The position numbers and the translations under genes were made by a program. Of a stretch of DNA of 64,000 nucleotides, positions 58,818 to 64,000 are shown piece by piece. The stretch is from Mycobacterium sp. (GTDB taxonomy: Bacteria > Actinomycetota > Actinomycetes > Mycobacteriales > Mycobacteriaceae): contig JACPVR010000024.1 in assembly GCA_016197405.1 (NCBI GenBank), forward strand, positions 186,001 through 250,000, written 5' to 3'. Positions within the stretch are counted from its first letter, which is position 1; each line of letters begins with the position of its first letter. Under the pieces are notes generated by a model. It saw only the letters and a program-made list of their open reading frames with translations, made no database searches and had not been told where the DNA came from.

Positions 58818-59399
58818 ATGAAGCGCATCGTGATTGTGGTGATCGGACTCGCCTTGTTGTTGACCACACCGGGTCTCGCGGCCGCCGACACCTACACCCG
58901 GCCCGCGGGCAACCAGAAGTACGTCGACGCCGTCATCGCGCGCGGCCTCTCGCAGCGCGGCGTGCCCTTCACCTACGGCGGCGGCGATGCCAACGGGCCC
59001 ACCAAGGGTGTGCCCGAGGCGCCGGCGGCGGCGACCACCGCCGAAGCCGCGGCCACCCCCGAGGTGCCCGGCCTGATCCCGGCCGCGGGCCTGGCCGTGC
59101 CGGCCGCGCCCAAGGCCGATGTCGTCGGCTTCGACGCCTCCGGCCTGATGGTCTACGCATTCGCCGGAGTCGGGGTCAAGCTGCCCCGGTCATCGGGCCA
59201 GCAGTACAACGCGGGTATGAAAGTTCTTCCGGCCCAAGCGTTGCCCGGCGACCTGATCTTCTACGGCCCCGACGGCACCCAGAGTGTCGCGCTGTTCATC
59301 GGCAACGGTCAGATGTTGGAGACCACCGAGAACGGCGTAGCGGTCTCCGCAGTACGCACCGCCGGGATGACGCCTTACCTGACCCGCATCATCGCCTGA
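58818..59399 (+). CDS. ripD: RipD-like secreted NlpC/P60 protein, catalytic residues replaced
   Basis: A 193-residue exported protein. The signal peptide is cleaved near AAA-D (about 23). The NlpC/P60 fold has DAVIARGLSQRGVPFTYGGG, KLPRSSGQQYN and PGDLIFYGPDG, but the catalytic Cys position is Ala107 in VGFDASGL and the His position is Ser156 in TQSVALF. The same replacements occur in M. tuberculosis RipD (Rv1566c), which binds peptidoglycan without cutting it. A 35-residue Ala/Pro-rich insert (66-100) splits the domain, and the C-terminal Pro/Gln repeats of Mtb RipD are missing. Confidence 0.88.
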   Translation: MKRIVIVVIGLALLLTTPGLAAADTYTRPAGNQKYVDAVIARGLSQRGVPFTYGGGDANGPTKGVPEAPAAATTAEAAATPEVPGLIPAAGLAVPAAPKADVVGFDASGLMVYAFAGVGVKLPRSSGQQYNAGMKVLPAQALPGDLIFYGPDGTQSVALFIGNGQMLETTENGVAVSAVRTAGMTPYLTRIIA

Positions 59400-59425
59400 T
59401 CCGCCCGCTTGGCAGACTGGGTGTC

Positions 59426-59920
59426 ATGGCACAGATAACCCTGCGTGGAAACCCGATCAACACCGTTGGTGAACTGCCCGCTGTCGGATCGCCGGCACCC
59501 TCGTTCACCCTGACCGGCACCGATCTCGGAGCGCTCAGCAGCGACCAGTTCACGGGTAAGGCTGTGCTGCTGAACATCTTCCCGTCGGTCGACACCCCGG
59601 TCTGCGCGACCAGTGTGCGGACCTTCAACGAGCGGGCCGCCGCGACCGGTGCGACCGTGGTCAACGTCTCCAACGATCTGCCGTTCGCGCAGAAGCGGTT
59701 CTGTGGTGCCGAGGGCATCGAGAACGTCATCATCGCATCCGGATTCCGGGACAGCTTCGGCCCGGACTTCGGCGTCACCATCGTCGACGGGCCGATGGCC
59801 GGACTGCTGGGCCGGGCCGTCGTGGTGGTCGGCGCCGACGGCAATGTCGCCTACACCGAGCTGGTGCCCGAGATCGGGCAACAGCCGGATTACGACGCCG
59901 CACTCGCCGCGCTGGGCTAG
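59426..59920 (+). CDS. tpx: Thiol peroxidase Tpx
   Basis: A 164-residue atypical 2-Cys peroxiredoxin. The peroxidatic Cys60 is in PSVDTPVCATSV and the resolving Cys93 in KRFCGAEG; both are at the standard positions, and the length matches M. tuberculosis Tpx (Rv1932). It reduces peroxides and peroxynitrite in the cytoplasm with thioredoxin as electron donor. The ATG lies 26 bases after the RipD-like stop. Its stop overlaps the convergent amidase by 4 bases. Confidence 0.96.
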   Translation: MAQITLRGNPINTVGELPAVGSPAPSFTLTGTDLGALSSDQFTGKAVLLNIFPSVDTPVCATSVRTFNERAAATGATVVNVSNDLPFAQKRFCGAEGIENVIIASGFRDSFGPDFGVTIVDGPMAGLLGRAVVVVGADGNVAYTELVPEIGQQPDYDAALAALG

Positions 59921-61389
59921 CCGGAGAAATCTGCGGGCACCCAGCCTGGGGGCCGCCGGCCGGACCATGGCGCGGCGGCTTCCAACTGGGCTGCCAACCC
60001 GAGCAGGACTGCCTCGTCGGGCGCCATCAGCTGCACGCCGATCGGCAGACCGTCCGCGGTCTCGCCCAGCGGTAGGGATATCGCCGCCCACCCCGTGACG
60101 TTGGCCATCGTGGTCCAGCCGGTGGTGGCGAATTCGACGTCGAAGAACGCCCTCGTGCTGGCGTGCGGTTGGTTGAGCAGCCCGTACGGCGGCGGGGGAG
60201 ACAGCAGCGTCGGAACCAGCAGCACGTCGTGGTCGCTCATCCCGGCGGCGAAGCGCCGGGTCTGGCTGTGCACGGCGGCTATGGCGTCGGCGTATTCGAC
60301 GCCGGTCGTGCTGAATCCTTCCCGCATCATCACCCAGCTGCTCGGCTCGAACTCGTCCTCACGGGGTTGGCGTCCCAGCTCCGCGACCGCCAGCGCATGC
60401 AGCTGGGCGTTGCTCACAGTGTGCAAAACCGCGATGGCGTCGGCGACGGCATCGGAATCGAATGCCGGTGCTCCTTGGCTGACCCGGTGACCGAGGCCGG
60501 CGAGCAGATGACCGGTGGATTCGACCGCGGCGGCGACCGCCGGGTCGGTACCGGGTCCGGCAAAAGGCGAGGCCGTCGTCATCAGGATGCGGGCGGGCGC
60601 CGGATCGCCGGTGAGCACGGACCCGAACGTCGCCGCGGGGCCGGGGGCGGTGTACGGATCGCCGAGTGCCGATCCGGCCACGGCGTCGAGCAGCGCCGCA
60701 CAATCGCGCACCGTCCGGGTCAACGAATGCTCGTTGACCAGCCCCTCCAGCGCATGGCCGCCCGGCGCGAACGAGGTCCGGCCACGGCGTGGTTTGAGTC
60801 CGACCAGTCCGCAGCATGATGCCGGGACCCGGATTGAACCGGTGCCGTCGCCGCCGGAAGCGGCGGGCACCACCCCGGCGGCCACCGCAGCCGCCGAACC
60901 GCCGCTGGATCCGCCCGGTGTGACCGCGGGTGACCACGGGTTGACGGTGGGGCCGAACAGCAGCGGCTCGGTGGTGCAGTGATTGCCCCACTCGGGGGTA
61001 TTGGTCTTGCCGAACACCACCAGGCCCGCGGCCAGGAAACGCTGCACGATCCACGCCGACTCCGATGCCACGTGGTGGCGCAACGCCCGTGACCCCATGG
61101 CTTCCGGCGCGCCGGCCAGTGATGCGCCGAGGTCCTTCAGCAGGAACGGCACACCGGCCAGCGGACCCGCGTCGCCGCTTCGAAGCGAACCGGCGGAGTC
61201 CAGCGCCGCCGCCTGGTCGCGACCGCGGTCGAAGAGGTCGGTCACCACGGCGTTGAGGTCCCGGGTCGCTTCGACGCGAAGGATCGCCGCATCGAGTAGT
61301 TCGGTCGCCGACACCTCCCCGGCGGCGGCCAGCGCCGCCTGCCCCACCGCATCAAGTTCGGCCAGTTCGAGTGCCTGTGTGTAGTCCAT
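59917..61389 (-). CDS. Amidase (amidase-signature family)
   Basis: A 490-residue hydrolase of the amidase-signature family with a Ser-cisSer-Lys triad. Lys is in PFLLKDLGAS; the signature loop is VTPGGSSGGSAAAVAAG with the cis-Ser and the nucleophile in SGGDGTGSIRVPAS. It hydrolyses an amide to acid and ammonia; mycobacteria hold several (AmiA2, AmiB2, AmiC, AmiD), and I do not assign which. ATG 61389 is the best start because an upstream open frame lacks family residues. The 283 bases between this gene and the next contain no gene. Confidence 0.9.
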   Translation of the reverse strand: MDYTQALELAELDAVGQAALAAAGEVSATELLDAAILRVEATRDLNAVVTDLFDRGRDQAAALDSAGSLRSGDAGPLAGVPFLLKDLGASLAGAPEAMGSRALRHHVASESAWIVQRFLAAGLVVFGKTNTPEWGNHCTTEPLLFGPTVNPWSPAVTPGGSSGGSAAAVAAGVVPAASGGDGTGSIRVPASCCGLVGLKPRRGRTSFAPGGHALEGLVNEHSLTRTVRDCAALLDAVAGSALGDPYTAPGPAATFGSVLTGDPAPARILMTTASPFAGPGTDPAVAAAVESTGHLLAGLGHRVSQGAPAFDSDAVADAIAVLHTVSNAQLHALAVAELGRQPREDEFEPSSWVMMREGFSTTGVEYADAIAAVHSQTRRFAAGMSDHDVLLVPTLLSPPPPYGLLNQPHASTRAFFDVEFATTGWTTMANVTGWAAISLPLGETADGLPIGVQLMAPDEAVLLGLAAQLEAAAPWSGRRPPGWVPADFSG

Positions 61390-61672
61390 TGGCACGGATA
61401 CTGCGTCCCGCACCCCGGACCGGCAAGTCGAGCGGGATCGACGGACTGAACCGGGCCCGCCGGCGGTGACGCGCCGGAGCAAATATCGGTCGGTGTCGGT
61501 CACTTTTGGACGGTGCGTCTCGGCAAAAGCCCTGTTCGCGCCCGAAATACGTTTGCTGAGACGCCGCTGCTCAAGGTCTTAGTACAAGTTAAGGATTGCT
61601 GGGGGTTACTTGTGCGACAATATGTGCGCACTGCTGTATCGCCGGGGCCTATTTGGTGTTCCAGAGGAGACA

Positions 61673-63022
61673 ATGACTACGACGCGCACACGCAGCGCCG
61701 CGGTTATCTGCGTGCTCTCAGCCGGACTGTTCATCGGTAGTGCCGGGGGAGCCATCGCAGCAGCCGATTCCGACGGTGGCGGTGCTACTTCTTCGCCCGG
61801 TCAGAGCACTACCGGGACCGGTTCGAGCGGACCGGCTTCCGGTGTCGCCACGGCCCTCAAGGATGCGGTGCAAAAGCCGCTCGATGCGCTGGCGGGCACT
61901 GTAGAGACGATCAAGTCCGCAGGTCAGCTGCCTGATGCGGTCGTAAAGTCGAAGAAGGAACTAGAAGCCGAGGCGGCCGAGGCCGAATCGGGCATCGAGT
62001 CCGCGCTTGCCGCCGCGGCCGACGCCGATGATGCCGCAGCGACACCGGATGAGACCGCTGTCGACGCCGCCGAGCCTCTGACCGCTGCGGTCACCCTGCC
62101 GGACGTCGCACCGCCCACCACGGTGGCGACCCCCGAGCCCGTGGCCGCGCCCGTCGTGCTGCCGTCGGCGGCCGACCCCGCCAAGCCCACGCCGGCAACG
62201 GGCGGCTCCGGCAAACCGTCGACCCATGCGGTCCCGCCGGTCGCCCAGGCGGTCACCAAGGTCACCGACTCGGTCGGCGATGTCGTCACGACCGTCGGAA
62301 GTGCCGTCAACTCGGTCACCACGACGGTGTTGTCCCTGCCGAAATCGCAGACACCGATCACCGACCTGATCACGGCCGTGCAGAATGCGCTCACCTCGGT
62401 CAACGACTCGATCATCCCGCTGACCTACCTGCCGACCGATATCGCCACGATGCTCGGCTTCCCGCTCGATACGGGCGTTCCGGCCGACGTGGCGGAGGTC
62501 AAACCCACCGCCGATATCGCCGTGCCGCCGATCGCGGCGCTGTTGGCGCCGCTGCCCGAGCAGCTGCCCGACACCGCGCTGTCCGGGCCGGCTCCACTGG
62601 CACCGGAGGAGACCGGCAGCGATATCGCCGGTCTGGCCGGCCTGCTGCCGGTGGCGATGAGCCATCAGCTGGCACCGGAACCGGCGCTGCCTGCGATCAC
62701 CCCCGCACCCGCACCGCACAAGTCGTTCCTGGAGCGGGCCGCGACCAAGCTGCTGGTGCCGATCTCGCTGTGGGCGTTGGCGACTGCGGCACTGCCCGGC
62801 CTCGGCGGACTCCTGATCATCAGCGCCGCCGGTGTACGGCTCGGTTATCGCCAGGCCAAAGCCGGAATCGCGATGCGCGCCTCCGGGATCGCCCGGTTCG
62901 CCGGCCCTGGACCCCTCGGCGTGGTGCGGTCGGGCTCGATGATCGCACTGCATTCACGCAAGGCCCGCGTCGCGACCCCGCCGAACCTCAAGGCCGCGCG
63001 ATTCCTGGAGCAGGTCGCCTAA
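61673..63022 (+). CDS. Secreted Ala/Pro-rich protein with C-terminal membrane helix
   Basis: A 449-residue protein. The signal peptide ends near AIA-A (about 28). Then come a Gly/Ser/Thr-rich part, an Ala-rich acidic helix (about 90-130), a Pro/Val/Thr-rich low-complexity part, a segment with repeated Val-Thr (TKVTDSVGDVVTTVGSAVNSV; only as landmarks TKVTDS and VTTVGS), and near the end a hydrophobic helix (about 370-395) followed by basic residues. CAGAGGAGA precedes the ATG. The pattern is seen in mycobacterium-specific envelope proteins. Function not recognised. Confidence 0.75.
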   Translation: MTTTRTRSAAVICVLSAGLFIGSAGGAIAAADSDGGGATSSPGQSTTGTGSSGPASGVATALKDAVQKPLDALAGTVETIKSAGQLPDAVVKSKKELEAEAAEAESGIESALAAAADADDAAATPDETAVDAAEPLTAAVTLPDVAPPTTVATPEPVAAPVVLPSAADPAKPTPATGGSGKPSTHAVPPVAQAVTKVTDSVGDVVTTVGSAVNSVTTTVLSLPKSQTPITDLITAVQNALTSVNDSIIPLTYLPTDIATMLGFPLDTGVPADVAEVKPTADIAVPPIAALLAPLPEQLPDTALSGPAPLAPEETGSDIAGLAGLLPVAMSHQLAPEPALPAITPAPAPHKSFLERAATKLLVPISLWALATAALPGLGGLLIISAAGVRLGYRQAKAGIAMRASGIARFAGPGPLGVVRSGSMIALHSRKARVATPPNLKAARFLEQVA

Positions 63023-63032
63023 CTGCGCACGA

Positions 63033-63047
63033 CGGCGCGCTGCGCCG
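63033..63047 (+). terminator. Hairpin after the Ala/Pro-rich protein gene
   Basis: A perfect 6-bp stem (CGGCGC/GCGCCG) with a 3-nt loop lies 10 bases after the stop. There is no U-tract; the role as terminator is tentative. Confidence 0.35.
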
Positions 63048-63200
63048 AATCGAACGCATTTCCACCACCAGCTGGGTTGTCAATGGCGGCTACCCGGTAT
63101 GTGGGTTGGTGGGCACCCTTGCCGACAACGGCGAACCGGAGGACGAGAGTATCTCTCATGCCCGCCGAGGACCGGCGGCCGGAATCCGAAGGGGACGCTC

Positions 63201-64000
63201 ATGACCGAATCGATCGCCCGCAGCTGCCACTCCGTCTCACTGCTCAACGGTGAGATCGTCGAAGAATCCGATCTGGGTTCGATGCGGCGGGTCACCGCCG
63301 ACAACCTGCCGATCCTCAAGGGTCTGTCGATCAAGCGGGTGCTGCTCAACCCCGGAACCATGCGCACGCCGCACTGGCATGCCAACGCCAACGAACTGAC
63401 CTATTGCGTCTCCGGTACCGCCTTGGTGTCGATCCTCGACGACGGCAGCAAGTTCTCCAGCTTCATCGTGACGGCCGGTCAGATGTTCCACGCCAATTCC
63501 GGTTCGCTGCACCACATCGAGAACATCGGTGAAGACGTCGCCGAATTCATCATCGCGTTCCGCAACGAACGGCCCGAGGACTTCGGTTTCGGGGCGACGC
63601 TGGGTGCCTTCAGCGACGCGGTGCTCGGAAACACCTACGATCTGCCCGCCGCCGACTTCGCCAAGATCCGGCGCAGTACCGTCGACCACAAACTGGCCGC
63701 GCGGATCGGCGATCCGGTGGTGCCCGCCGCCGCGCACTTCAACGATCCGCACAAATTCGACATCGAGGCCCAGGCACCCGGGCTCAACTACGTCAGCGGT
63801 AATGCCCGGTTCGCCCGGGACCAGTACTGGCCGATCCTCAAGGACATCTCGATGTATTCGCTGCGTGTCACCGAAGACGGTATGCGCGAACCGCATTGGC
63901 ATCCGGTCACCGCCGAGATGGGATACGTCGCGCACGGTGACGCCCGGATGACCATCATGAGCCCGGACGGCAGTCTGGACACCTGGAATCTCACCACCGG
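63201..64000 (+). CDS. Bicupin protein, oxalate-decarboxylase-like (3' end outside window)
   Basis: At least 266 residues, cut by the right edge. The first cupin (about 40-125) has metal ligands in TPHWHANANELTYCVSG and FHANSGSLHHIENIG. The second begins at about 210 with EPHWHPVTAEMGYVAHG. This two-cupin layout with HWH...E is that of oxalate decarboxylase/germin-like enzymes, which need manganese; no export signal is seen. Oxalate as substrate is inferred. ATG 63201 follows a GGGGAC ribosome site; the 178 bases upstream contain a hairpin and no gene. Confidence 0.88.
   Translation, partial: MTESIARSCHSVSLLNGEIVEESDLGSMRRVTADNLPILKGLSIKRVLLNPGTMRTPHWHANANELTYCVSGTALVSILDDGSKFSSFIVTAGQMFHANSGSLHHIENIGEDVAEFIIAFRNERPEDFGFGATLGAFSDAVLGNTYDLPAADFAKIRRSTVDHKLAARIGDPVVPAAAHFNDPHKFDIEAQAPGLNYVSGNARFARDQYWPILKDISMYSLRVTEDGMREPHWHPVTAEMGYVAHGDARMTIMSPDGSLDTWNLTT

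Noticed and set aside
61390..61672. Small ORF or MtrA site (GTTAC-N4-GCGAC) before the secreted protein
   Set aside because: The second half-site has a mismatch in a key base and no short frame has a ribosome site or domain.
1..64000. tRNA, rRNA, CRISPR, insertion sequence or prophage genes
   Set aside because: No cloverleaf-like gene, no regularly spaced short repeats, no transposase or integrase-like protein, and no terminal inverted repeats were seen on either strand.

Overview
The window looks like a chromosomal segment of a mycobacterium, most likely a fast-growing Mycolicibacterium-type species. The DNA is very GC-rich with short intergenic gaps and many ATGA/GTGA stop-start overlaps, and GTG starts are common. 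The gene content is typically mycobacterial: bacterioferritin under IdeR-like iron boxes, three cytochromes P450 (CYP140, CYP124 and CYP125 families), RpfC, RipD-like, FdxA, a PimC-like mannosyltransferase, and many small secreted proteins with Sec signals. From memory, the order bfrA - MFS - glnA3 - CYP140 - Rv1883c-like - rpfC - nitronate monooxygenase - cinA - tpx follows the M. tuberculosis Rv1876-Rv1932 interval, with many insertions. I saw no tRNA, rRNA, insertion sequence, prophage or CRISPR. No stretch longer than 300 bases lacks a gene.

Layout. 1-5.5 kb: a left-truncated arylsulfatase coupled to an FUSC membrane protein, an EthD-like protein and an enoyl-CoA hydratase. 5.5-10.5 kb: iron storage (Bfd-like ferredoxin and BfrA, divergent around three iron boxes), a DHA2 MFS exporter with a winged-helix-like tail, an AhpD-like protein behind a KstR-type box, and GlnA3. 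10.5-15.5 kb: a minus-strand operon (amidohydrolase, LEH-like, amidohydrolase) and a divergent lipoprotein dienelactone hydrolase sharing a perfect KstR-type box. 15.6-27.6 kb: an FNT channel, a Ddn-like protein, TesB, PimC, CYP140 and CYP124, a threonine-synthase-like enzyme, an SRPBCC protein, RpfC, an exported thioredoxin with CcdA (oxidative folding), a DCC protein and FdxA. 27.8-33.3 kb: a DUF7159-type membrane protein, CYP125 and a nitronate monooxygenase (these two loci share an exact 19-bp KstR-like element), plus secreted proteins.

33.4-46.3 kb: a large GH2 exo-glucosaminidase-like enzyme, a GyrA-like/GNAT fusion, CinA, an alpha/beta hydrolase, YaaA, then a tightly packed minus-strand signalling operon (STAS, receiver-PP2C phosphatase, CHASE3 histidine kinase, Rcp1-like receiver, phosphodiesterase-like, methyltransferase) and a MOSC protein. 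46.5-48.4 kb: an acyltransferase-3 and a secreted SGNH esterase.

48.4-53.4 kb is the most unusual module. It is a minus-strand operon of a biuret-hydrolase-like cysteine hydrolase, FdrA, a DUF1116 protein, and a carbamate kinase fused to what looks like the C-terminal domain of allophanate hydrolase. I infer phosphorolysis of a carbamoylated nitrogen compound with recovery of ATP from carbamoyl phosphate. A MenC homologue that has lost its catalytic lysines lies divergent to it.

54.5-64 kb: a class I glutamine amidotransferase, a zinc alcohol dehydrogenase, a lipoprotein with 17-residue repeats, a membrane protein probably translated from a leaderless mRNA, a dehalogenase/epoxide-hydrolase-like protein, a RipD-like protein behind two MtrA-like boxes, Tpx, an amidase, a secreted Ala/Pro-rich protein, and a bicupin cut by the right edge. 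All homology calls rest on reading the translated sequence against remembered families; no search was run.
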